From Saprospiraceae bacterium (GTDB taxonomy: Bacteria > Bacteroidota > Bacteroidia > Chitinophagales > Saprospiraceae): a stretch of 32,750 bases of DNA. The stretch lies in NCBI GenBank assembly GCA_022841745.1, contig JALHQW010000063.1, forward strand, positions 1 to 32,750. Direction: 5' to 3'. Below, piece by piece: positions 15,342 through 22,504 of this stretch (its first letter is position 1; the number at the start of each line of letters is the position of its first letter). Made by a program: the position numbers and the translations under genes. The notes under the pieces are model-generated. The model was not told the origin of the DNA and made no database searches. It saw only the letters and a list, made by a program, of their open reading frames with translations.

Positions 15342-16160
15342 ATGTCTTCAAATCCAAAGCCCACATCGAAGTTCAGTACGATGTTTGCGGCCATAGTCAT
15401 TCCTTTGGTGCTTGTGATCGGCATCGTCGTTTATAGGTTCATATTGGGCAATGCCTCCAATTTTGAAGGGGGCGACCCGGATGGCCACCCTTTGCAGGGC
15501 AATTATTTAGGCATGATGTACAAAGGCGGCGTGTTGGTACCAGTGCTCATTGGTGCCTTCTTGCTGGTTTGGACGGTATTTTTCGAGCGAATCTTTACAC
15601 TCATGAGCGCAAACGGCAAGGCCACAACCCAGCATTTCATCCGCAAGGTGCAGCAATACCTAACCGCTGGCAACGTGGACAACGCCATTGCCGAGTGCGA
15701 TGCCCAGCAAGGCTCTGTGGCCAACGTCGTGAGGGCCGCACTTGAAAGGTACAAGGAGGTGGAAAAAGCGCCGAACATGGACCGTGACCAAAAGGTGCTG
15801 TCCATCCAAAAAGAAATAGAAGAGGCAACCGCATTGGAGCTGCCCATGTTGGAACGCAACCTCGTCATCTTGGCCACTCTCTCGTCGGTTGCCACCTTGA
15901 TAGGCTTGTTAGGGACGGTGTTCGGGATGATTCGGGCCTTCTCGGCGATGGCCACCACGGGTGCGCCCGATGCCGTTCAGCTTTCGGAGGGTATATCCGA
16001 AGCGCTCATCAATACGGCACTTGGCATCAGCACCTCGGCATTTGCCATTGTTTTTTACCATTATTTTACGACCCGAATTGACGGCATGACCTATGCCATT
16101 GACGAAGCAGGCAATAGCATCACCAAGACCTTTGCCGCAACGCACAAGTTGGGAGGGTAG
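15342..16160 (+). CDS. exbB: MotA/TolQ/ExbB proton channel protein
   Basis: 272 residues. Membrane segments at ~14-36, ~63-83, ~167-192 and ~212-235; the first is an extra N-terminal helix usual in Bacteroidota ExbB. The core motif region LERNLVILATLSSVATLIGLLGTVFGMI is at about 167-194, and EGISEALINTALGISTSAFAI contributes the second channel helix. With ExbD it forms the inner-membrane motor that uses the proton gradient to energise TonB-dependent outer-membrane uptake. It heads an operon of five genes on the plus strand; no tonB is in the window. The ATG start is preceded by an imperfect AATCTTTG box at 15316-15323. Confidence 0.92.
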   Translation: MSSNPKPTSKFSTMFAAIVIPLVLVIGIVVYRFILGNASNFEGGDPDGHPLQGNYLGMMYKGGVLVPVLIGAFLLVWTVFFERIFTLMSANGKATTQHFIRKVQQYLTAGNVDNAIAECDAQQGSVANVVRAALERYKEVEKAPNMDRDQKVLSIQKEIEEATALELPMLERNLVILATLSSVATLIGLLGTVFGMIRAFSAMATTGAPDAVQLSEGISEALINTALGISTSAFAIVFYHYFTTRIDGMTYAIDEAGNSITKTFAATHKLGG

Positions 16161-16174
16161 TCCGCAAGGGAATT

Positions 16175-16338
16175 ACAAAAGTTATCGGGTTTTGGGGTTT
16201 TCGGGTTCTTAGGTTTTCGGGTTTTCTGGTTGTCAGGGCAAGTACTCAACCCCAAAACCCGAAAACCCCCAAACCCCCAAACCCCAAACCCCAAAACCCC
16301 AAAACCCCCAAACCCCCAAACCCGAAAACCCGAAACAG
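16175..16338. repeat. GGGTTTT / CCCAAAA inverted repeat between exbB and exbD
   Basis: 16178-16226 is a run of GGGTTTT(n)GG words. 16250-16336 is a longer run of CCCCAAAA / CCCAAACC words in the opposite sense. In RNA the two halves could fold into a long G-C/A-U hairpin directly before the exbD start at 16340. It resembles telomere repeats in composition only. Confidence 0.75.
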
Positions 16339-16339
16339 C

Positions 16340-16951
16340 ATGTCACAAATCAAGCTTCCAAGAAAAAGTACGGCCATTGATATGACGGCGATGTGCGATG
16401 TGGCGTTCCTGCTGCTGACGTTCTTCATGCTTACCACGAAGTTCAAGCCGCAGGAGCTTGCAAAAATCAACGTCCCCGTTTCCACTGCCCAGAACCCGGT
16501 GCCAGAGGCCAATGTCCTTACCATTCAGGTGAATGAAAAAGGGAAGGTCTTTTTGGGCGTCAATGACCAGCATACGAGGGAGGCTTGGTTGGATAAGATT
16601 GCTGTGCATTACAAGTTACCGGCCTTCGATGAGAGCCAGCTCGACAATTTCAAGCTGATGGATGCCTTTGGGGTGCCAATCGAGCAGTTGCCGAGGTTGC
16701 TAAACATGGAACCGGAGGAGCGGGCAGGGCACGCCCAGCCCGGCATCAGGCTCGACTCGCTCGATAACCAGTTGGGCATGTTGGTGAAATTGGCCAAAGA
16801 AGCCAACGAAGAACTGCTGATAGCCCTCAAATGCGACGGCGCTACCGATTACGAAAAGGTGGATAAGGTCATCCAAACATTGCAGGCCCAAAAAGTGTAC
16901 AAGTTCAATTTGATAACCTCCGCCAAGCCTTTGGGCGAGGGGAGGGAGTAG
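16340..16951 (+). CDS. exbD: ExbD/TolR biopolymer transport protein (first copy)
   Basis: 203 residues. A short basic cytosolic tail is followed by one membrane helix at ~13-34 (IDMTAMCDVAFLLLTFFMLTT); the Asp in TAMCD is the proton-carrying residue of the family. The periplasmic part is about 165 residues, longer than E. coli ExbD (141 total), with an inserted region around residues 85-145. It ends with the usual ExbD fold (LLIALKCDGATDYEKVDKVIQTLQ). It works with ExbB (upstream) and a second ExbD (downstream). The ATG directly follows the CCCAAAA repeat, so no standard ribosome binding site is present. Confidence 0.9.
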   Translation: MSQIKLPRKSTAIDMTAMCDVAFLLLTFFMLTTKFKPQELAKINVPVSTAQNPVPEANVLTIQVNEKGKVFLGVNDQHTREAWLDKIAVHYKLPAFDESQLDNFKLMDAFGVPIEQLPRLLNMEPEERAGHAQPGIRLDSLDNQLGMLVKLAKEANEELLIALKCDGATDYEKVDKVIQTLQAQKVYKFNLITSAKPLGEGRE

Positions 16952-17140
16952 CAATGGTTCGTGAAGGTTCAGGTTTCAGGTTTCAGGGTTCAGCTTTCAG
17001 CTTTCACGGTAGCACCTGCTTGAATCATTTTTTAGGAGGTTGATTGTGCAAATCAACCGTTTCGAAAATACAGTGCTTTTGCAATTGATACAGAAACCCC
17101 ATGAAACCTGAAACCCTCAAGAAATCTTCACGAACCATTG
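16952..17140. repeat. Long inverted repeat between the two exbD genes
   Basis: 16952-16966 and 17126-17140 are a perfect 15-bp inverted pair (CAATGGTTCGTGAAG). Inside it, GGTTTCAGG words at 16967-17004 face CCTGAAACC words at 17100-17117, and a hairpin GGTTGATT/AATCAACC lies near 17038-17060. The whole gap can fold as one structure within the operon message. Confidence 0.75.
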
Positions 17141-17160
17141 ACTAGTAATACCTTTGAATT

Positions 17161-17748
17161 ATGGCAGAAATGGCTTCCCCCGACGGTGGGGCAAATAGGA
17201 GCGGCAAAAAAAAGGTTCGCACCAAGAAATTGTCAACTCGGGTTGACTTGACGGCGATGGTTGACCTTGGCTTCCTGCTCATAACCTTCTTCATGTTGGC
17301 AACCTCCTTCAACAAGCCCAAGGCAATGGAGGTGAATAAGCCAGCACAGGATGAAAACGTGGCAACGGAGGATTTGCCGGAAATCCAGCAATCCAAAACC
17401 TACACGGTGCTGATTGGCACGAACGACAAAGCATATTGCTATTCAGCAGGTGCCGATGAAACTGGCAGCATTGCCGTGGACAGCACTGATTTTTCGAGGA
17501 ACGGTTTACGGGAGCGACTGCGAGAAAGGCAAAAAGCGGTCGCCGCCCAGTGGGGCTCACAGGATGAGCTTTTTGTGCTCATCAAGCCATTGCCCCAGTC
17601 CGACTTCCGCAACCTTGTGAACGTGCTCGATGAAATGGCCATCAACGGTATTAAGAAATACGCTATCATTGACGAGTTCAGCGCCGCCGACAGTTCGATT
17701 GTTGGGCAGATTGGGCAGTATCTTGGAACGAAACAAGCGACCAACTGA
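17161..17748 (+). CDS. exbD: ExbD/TolR biopolymer transport protein (second copy)
   Basis: 195 residues. A Lys/Arg-rich cytosolic start (~1-25) and one membrane helix at ~25-45 (VDLTAMVDLGFLLITFFMLAT) with the conserved Asp in TAMVD. The periplasmic domain includes NGLRERLRERQKAV and ELFVLIKPLPQSDFRNLVNVLDEMAINGIKKYAIID, the typical ExbD C-terminal fold. It differs clearly from the first copy, so the pair probably forms a heteromeric ExbD assembly, as is common in Bacteroidota. It is followed by a small membrane protein 19 bp later. Confidence 0.9.
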   Translation: MAEMASPDGGANRSGKKKVRTKKLSTRVDLTAMVDLGFLLITFFMLATSFNKPKAMEVNKPAQDENVATEDLPEIQQSKTYTVLIGTNDKAYCYSAGADETGSIAVDSTDFSRNGLRERLRERQKAVAAQWGSQDELFVLIKPLPQSDFRNLVNVLDEMAINGIKKYAIIDEFSAADSSIVGQIGQYLGTKQATN

Positions 17749-17767
17749 ACATAAAATTCACCTAAAA

Positions 17768-17959
17768 ATGGCATCAACACCTTTTGTTTTGAGGCTTTTA
17801 ATAAGCCTGGCCTATTTTGGCGTAGGCATTTACATGCTCATCAACCGGCCCCTGCAAACGCCGGTTTACGACGTTTCCTTTGCCTTGGCTTGTTTTGCCT
17901 ACGGCGCCTTCCGGGCTTACCGGGCTTATGTCGGTTACCGGGAGGAAAATCAAAATTGA
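17768..17959 (+). CDS. Small two-helix membrane protein in the exb operon
   Basis: 63 residues from the ATG at 17768 (AAAATGGCATC). Two hydrophobic segments, ~7-27 (VLRLLISLAYFGVGIYMLI) and ~34-53, are followed by a basic and charged end YRAYVGYREENQN. No family recognised. Its position between exbD and the PstS-like gene, with its stop overlapping the next start (TGATG at 17957-17961), makes it a genuine operon member. It may be an accessory to the ExbBD motor; that is inference. Confidence 0.75.
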   Translation: MASTPFVLRLLISLAYFGVGIYMLINRPLQTPVYDVSFALACFAYGAFRAYRAYVGYREENQN

Positions 17960-18897
17960 TGAAAAAAGCCTTTTTCATCTTATTTCCAATGGTCGCCTTG
18001 CTTGGCTGCAAGGAGTTGCCTGAAAAGGGGACCACCTACGGCAAGGCCAAAATTGTTGCCGACGAGACCTTGTACCCCATTGTTGATGCCTTGGAAAAAG
18101 CCTTTGAGCATACCTACCAGCGGACGGCAATTGAGGTCATTTATTTGCCGGAGGCAACCGCATTCAATGCATTTTATGAGGACGGTGCGGAGGTCATAAT
18201 CTGCGCAAAGCAGTTGGACGAAAAAGAGGTGGCCTATTTTAAAATCAAAAAACTGAACCCAAGGACGGCTTTGCTGGCCAACGACGCATTGGCCCTCCTT
18301 TTCAGCCCGTCGAATACGGACACAGCCTTGACCTGTGAGCAGGCCACCGCCATTTTTAAGGGAGAAATCACGGATTGGGGGCAAATCGGAAAGACCAACA
18401 AAAGCGGCCCGATTCAAATCGTTTTTGACCACCAAGGCTCCAGCACGGTTGGTTATTTTATGAAAATGGCTGGGAAAACATCGCCTCCAGCGCAGGCTTA
18501 TGCCCTAAACACCACCCAGGCAGTGGTGGACCATGTTTCCAAAAATCCAAACGCTTTGGGGGTGGTAGGGTACAGTTGGCTGAGCGACGCCGATGACCCG
18601 CTTTGCCGTGAATTTCATTCAAAATGCAGGGTGGCAAGTGTTTCGCCTTGCGGCAATCAGCTGGCAACAGGTTTTTACCAGCCCCTCGCTGAAAATGTGT
18701 TGGAAAGTTTGTACCCATTCAGCAGGCAGGTTTTTGCCATCAATCGGGAAACGAGCAATGGCACGGGCACGGGCTTTGTGGCATTCATGGCGGGTGAAGT
18801 TGGCCAGCGCATCATTTACAAAGCTGGCATTCTGCCGGCTTACAAAGTGGAGCACCAAATTGAACTCAGGTCGGAGCCGTTCAGGGTGACAAACTGA
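17959..18897 (+). CDS. PstS-like substrate-binding lipoprotein in the exb operon
   Basis: 312 residues from the ATG at 17959, which overlaps the previous stop. A clear lipoprotein signal, MKKAFFILFPMVALLGC, puts the lipidated Cys at 17. The body is a phosphate-binding-protein-type fold: VADETLYPIVDALEKAFE near the N-terminus, ATAIFKGEITDWGQI in the middle, and then the hallmark FDHQGSSTVGYFMKMAG and NPNALGVVGYSWL. No pst permease genes follow. In Bacteroidota, PstS-like proteins are recurrent partners of ExbBD operons, where phosphate transport is doubtful; a role in ligand sensing or motor coupling is more likely. The next gene (GH2) starts 69 bp later, with a separate weak promoter. Confidence 0.85.
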   Translation: MKKAFFILFPMVALLGCKELPEKGTTYGKAKIVADETLYPIVDALEKAFEHTYQRTAIEVIYLPEATAFNAFYEDGAEVIICAKQLDEKEVAYFKIKKLNPRTALLANDALALLFSPSNTDTALTCEQATAIFKGEITDWGQIGKTNKSGPIQIVFDHQGSSTVGYFMKMAGKTSPPAQAYALNTTQAVVDHVSKNPNALGVVGYSWLSDADDPLCREFHSKCRVASVSPCGNQLATGFYQPLAENVLESLYPFSRQVFAINRETSNGTGTGFVAFMAGEVGQRIIYKAGILPAYKVEHQIELRSEPFRVTN

Positions 18898-18965
18898 ATG
18901 TTTTCATGTGAAAATCTGTCCGCTGTCCTACCTTCGCCCCAAATTTCAAAGCAAAAATCGGTAAA

Positions 18966-21407
18966 ATGACATTGCGCAAACTTCCCATTTCCATTACCTT
19001 ATTCCTTGTTTTTCAACTGTTCATCGCTGCTGCACAACCCTCCAAGTGGAAGCCCGTGCCGGGTACCATGACGACCCCTTGGACAGACAAGGTGAACCCA
19101 GCCAACCCCTTGCCGGAATACCCCCGCCCGGCCATGTTCCGGCAGGATTGGGCCAACCTGAATGGCCTTTGGAACCTCCAAATGATAGAAATCAAGACTG
19201 GAAAGCCCGTGAAACAAGGCGAGGTGCTCGTGCCCTATCCCGTGGAGTCTGCACTGTCTGGCTGCGGCTGGCGGGTAGCACCTGACAACTCGTTGGCTTA
19301 CTCCAGAAAGCTGACCCTGCCGGAGCGTTGGCAAGGGCAGCGCATCCTGCTGCATTTCGGGGCCTCCGATTGGCGCACCCAGGTCTCCATCAACGGAAAG
19401 AAAATAGGCGACCACAAGGGGGGGTACGACGCCTTCGTGTTCGACATCACCGAGCACCTGACGGTGGGAAAGGACGCCATGTTGACCGTACAAGTGGACG
19501 ATCCAACCAATGAAGGCCACCAAGCCATCGGCAAGCAGCACTTGAATCCGAGCGGTATTTGGTACACCCCGACCAGCGGTATCTGGCAGACCGTTTGGAT
19601 GGAGCCTGTGCCAAAAACCTTTATCAAAAGCTACCGGGTGGAACCACAGCCTGAGAAGAACAGGGCTATCGTTCGAGTGGCCACCGAAGGCAACATGGAT
19701 GGCCTTAAAGTCGTGGCCCGTGTGCGGCAGGAGGGCCAAGTCGTCACTGAGGCCACGGGCAAGCCCGGCGCACCGCTCATGATTTTCATCAAAAGCAGCC
19801 GACTTTGGTCTCCTGAAGACCCCTTTCTGTACGACCTCGACATCCAGTTGGAAGATGCAAAAGGCAAGGCAACGGACAAAGTAAGGGGCTATTTTGGGAT
19901 GCGCAGCATCGAGGTTGGCTCTGATGAGAAGGGTGTTCGGCGGATGCTGTTAAATGGCAAGCCAGTTTTCCAACTCGGCCCCCTCGACCAGGGCTTCTGG
20001 CCAGACGGCCTCTACACCCCCGCTACCGAAGAGGCCATGCTCCACGATTTAAAAACGCTCAAGTCGCTGGGATTCAACATGATACGCAAGCACGTAAAGG
20101 TGGAACTCGCCCGCTGGTACTACCACTGCGACCGCATGGGCTTCCTCGTCTGGCAGGACATGCCACACGGCAACCCCGTTTCGGAGGAAGACAAAACCCA
20201 ATTCCGATGGGAAATGAAGGCAATGGTTGATCAACTCGCCAACCACCCCTGCATCGTGATGTGGGTGCCCTTCAACGAAGGCTGGGGCCAGCACGAAACG
20301 CCTGATTATGTAGAAAAACTAAAAGAATGGGACCCGACCCGCCTCGTCAACAACGCCTCCGGCTGGACGGATGCTGGCGTCGGCGATGTGCTCGACATCC
20401 ACGACTACCCCGGCCCCAAAGCCCCCAAGCCCACCGATGGCCGGGCGGCTGTTTTGGGTGAGTTTGGCGGCCTCGGCCTTAATGTTGCTGGCCACCAATG
20501 GTCGAAAACTGGCTGGGGCTACCAACAAATCGAAACCCCAGAGGCATTGCTGGAACGCTATGAAGAACTGTACCGGGAGTTGTGGTCAATGGTGCAAGGA
20601 GATGGGCTATGTGCCGCCGTCTATACCCAAGTCAGCGATGTGGAAACCGAGAGCAACGGCCTGATGACCTACGACCGCAAGGTGCTGAAAATGGACTCCA
20701 ACCTCGTGAAACTTACGCACAAGGGCCAGATGCCGCCAAAGCCCGTAAGCAAGGCACCGATTTTTATTAAAAGCACCAATGTCGAACTGGCAACGGCCAA
20801 GCAAGGGGGCAGCATTGAATACGCCATTGAAACAAACAAAGGGCCATTGACTTGGCAGCCCTATTCCATGCCGATTCCCCTCAAAAACACGACGGCAATT
20901 GTTTGCCGGGCAACATGGCCTGATGGGGCAAAGAGCCGGGAACAGCGCTACCTTATCACAAAGACCAAGCCGATGAGTCCCAAGGGTAAAACAGGCAAAG
21001 CCGCTGGCCTGCGGGCCAAAATCTATTCAGGAAGTTGGGATAAATTGCCCGACTTCGCAACATTGACGCCAGTCAACGAATTGAATGTCAGTGAGATAAG
21101 CCTAAAGCAGGTTGATGCCAAGGAGGATTTTGGCGTCGTGTTTGAAGGATGGGTGGAAGTGCCCGCCACAGGCGTTTATACCATCCACATGCCTTCTGAT
21201 GATGGTTCTCGGCTTTACCTTGATGGGCAAAAATTGATTGAAGAGGACGGACTGCATGGTATGATAGACCGACCCGCCCATCTGGCATTGAAAGCAGGGA
21301 AGCATCCGCTGCGGGTGGAGTTTTTCCAGAAAAAAGGTGGGGTAGGGTTGGAGTTTTGGTTGGAGGATACGAAGGGGAGTAAGGTAATTTCAACCTTTGG
21401 GCATTGA
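18966..21407 (+). CDS. Secreted glycoside hydrolase family 2 enzyme with PA14 domain
   Basis: 813 residues. Signal peptide 1-23 (ending FIAAAQ). GH2 sugar-binding domain ~60-215 (DWANLNGLWNLQM, WRTQVSINGKKIGDHKGGYDAF), immunoglobulin-like domain ~220-315, catalytic TIM barrel ~325-600. The acid/base is E438 in WVPFNEGWGQ and the nucleophile E499 in VLGEFGG. Then comes a chitobiase-C-terminal-like module (~635-715) and a PA14 domain (~680-810; VFEGWVEVPATGVYTIHMPSDDGSRLYLDG), which binds glycans. Specificity (beta-galactosidase, glucuronidase or mannosidase) cannot be fixed from sequence. It probably acts in the periplasm or on the surface on plant or algal glycans. TACCTTCG at 18929-18936 is a weak -7 match. 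Confidence 0.92.
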   Translation: MTLRKLPISITLFLVFQLFIAAAQPSKWKPVPGTMTTPWTDKVNPANPLPEYPRPAMFRQDWANLNGLWNLQMIEIKTGKPVKQGEVLVPYPVESALSGCGWRVAPDNSLAYSRKLTLPERWQGQRILLHFGASDWRTQVSINGKKIGDHKGGYDAFVFDITEHLTVGKDAMLTVQVDDPTNEGHQAIGKQHLNPSGIWYTPTSGIWQTVWMEPVPKTFIKSYRVEPQPEKNRAIVRVATEGNMDGLKVVARVRQEGQVVTEATGKPGAPLMIFIKSSRLWSPEDPFLYDLDIQLEDAKGKATDKVRGYFGMRSIEVGSDEKGVRRMLLNGKPVFQLGPLDQGFWPDGLYTPATEEAMLHDLKTLKSLGFNMIRKHVKVELARWYYHCDRMGFLVWQDMPHGNPVSEEDKTQFRWEMKAMVDQLANHPCIVMWVPFNEGWGQHETPDYVEKLKEWDPTRLVNNASGWTDAGVGDVLDIHDYPGPKAPKPTDGRAAVLGEFGGLGLNVAGHQWSKTGWGYQQIETPEALLERYEELYRELWSMVQGDGLCAAVYTQVSDVETESNGLMTYDRKVLKMDSNLVKLTHKGQMPPKPVSKAPIFIKSTNVELATAKQGGSIEYAIETNKGPLTWQPYSMPIPLKNTTAIVCRATWPDGAKSREQRYLITKTKPMSPKGKTGKAAGLRAKIYSGSWDKLPDFATLTPVNELNVSEISLKQVDAKEDFGVVFEGWVEVPATGVYTIHMPSDDGSRLYLDGQKLIEEDGLHGMIDRPAHLALKAGKHPLRVEFFQKKGGVGLEFWLEDTKGSKVISTFGH

Positions 21408-21437
21408 TTATTGGTGGGCGTCTTTGTCGGGCAGGCC

Positions 21438-21671
21438 TTATCGTTCCATGTTTTTCATGACCTCGTCGTGGTCAACGAGGTTGTCAGGGTGGTAGGTCTC
21501 CTCTATCGCCAATTCAAGTTCAGCCAATTGCTCGGGTGATAGGTCTGGCAATTGACCATAGGTTTCACTGACGATTTCTGTTATGGCTTCGAACATTTGA
21601 AGCAGGACTGCTTGGTCTTCGACCCTCGAAATCATGTTCATCATGCCTCCCTTCAATTCCAATGTATTCAT
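21438..21671 (-). CDS. Small antitoxin-like protein (orphan)
   Basis: 77 residues, helical and acidic. The first half is MISRVEDQAVLLQMFEAITEIVSE. The second half is LSPEQLAELELAIEETYHPDNLVDHDEVMKNMER; the pattern 'LS.EQ...LE.AI........L+.H+EVM+.M' is what many Bacteroidota addiction-module antitoxins show at their C-terminus. No RelE/ParE-type toxin is next to it on either side, so it is an orphan or a regulator that resembles antitoxins. It has a TAATTTTG -7 box at 21688-21695. The antitoxin call is tentative. Confidence 0.5.
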   Translation of the reverse strand: MNTLELKGGMMNMISRVEDQAVLLQMFEAITEIVSETYGQLPDLSPEQLAELELAIEETYHPDNLVDHDEVMKNMER

Positions 21672-21687
21672 TTCTATCGTTTTGCTC

Positions 21688-21695
21688 CAAAATTA
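21688..21695 (-). promoter_or_regulatory. -7 box of the antitoxin-like gene
   Basis: TAATTTTG on the minus strand, an exact TAnnTTTG match, 17 bp upstream of the ATG. The -33 region, inside the end of the upstream gene, has no clear TTG. Confidence 0.4.
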
Positions 21696-21713
21696 AGAAA
21701 GGAAAGTCATTTT

Positions 21714-22274
21714 TTAAATCGCATACGCTTTTTGCCCCTCCTTCAACGGAATGCACGGCTCCCATTTGCCTGGTACGGGCACGTATTCCAGTACTTCGCT
21801 CGCCCCGATTTCGGAAGTGAAAAAGCCCACCACGGTCAACTCCTTCAGCTTGCGCCAAGCGGCTTGGGGGGGCGTGGCCTTGTCGGCGGCGGCACGGGCC
21901 TCGGTGTCGAGTTTTTTCAAAAAAGCCTGTTTTTCCTCGGCGGAGGACTTGGCGAAACCTTTTGCATCGGCGTCCAATTGCTTCAAACCTGCAACGAAAG
22001 CATCCCGGTCGGTCTTTGGGGTGCATTCCATCATGATGGTGTGGATGAAACTGGGCACACCAGCCTCCGTGGCACTTGGCGTGTCGGTTTTCGGCAGGAT
22101 GAGGTCGCATAGTTCGGCCACCAATGCCTCCAAATTGGACGTAAGGTAGCCGGAACTGGCTGCTGCTACATTTGGGTCAGCCTTGCAGCCGGACATTATG
22201 GCGGCGATGGTCGGTGCGCTGATGGCCCCTCCCAAAAGGATGGCGGCACGTGAAAGGGCTTCTCTTCGGTTCAT
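21714..22274 (-). CDS. Gluconate 2-dehydrogenase subunit 3 family protein
   Basis: 186 residues. The start MNRREALSRAAILLGG is a short twin-arginine-type signal, and MSGC gives a possible lipidation Cys at 30. The domain follows: LEALVAELCDLILPKTDTPSATEAGVPSFIHTIM, the hallmark of this family, and VGFFTSEIGASEVLEYVPVPGKWEPCIPL near the end. These proteins are small subunits of periplasmic GMC-type sugar dehydrogenases and usually stand beside the flavoprotein gene. Here no GMC oxidoreductase is adjacent, so its partner must be elsewhere. Start ATG. Confidence 0.88.
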   Translation of the reverse strand: MNRREALSRAAILLGGAISAPTIAAIMSGCKADPNVAAASSGYLTSNLEALVAELCDLILPKTDTPSATEAGVPSFIHTIMMECTPKTDRDAFVAGLKQLDADAKGFAKSSAEEKQAFLKKLDTEARAAADKATPPQAAWRKLKELTVVGFFTSEIGASEVLEYVPVPGKWEPCIPLKEGQKAYAI

Positions 22275-22504
22275 GAAGTTGGATGCAGGATATTTTTGAT
22301 GCTGGGTGAATTTGCACGGAACTTGGGGTCGGCGAAAGGTATTGATTTTTCCTACAATGACAAAGAAACAATGCCCCTTGATGATGGGAAGCCAATTTTT
22401 CTTTCAAAACTTTCCCAAAGAAAACTTTCCTGACTACCTTGCCCCACGTTTTTTGACCATTCAAACTAACAATTCAATCATTTTTTGACAAAACCAACCG
22501 AAGT

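Noticed and set aside
16175-16338. Chromosome-end telomere
   Set aside because: The repeats are internal, within an operon, face each other as an inverted pair and vary in unit; genes continue on both sides.
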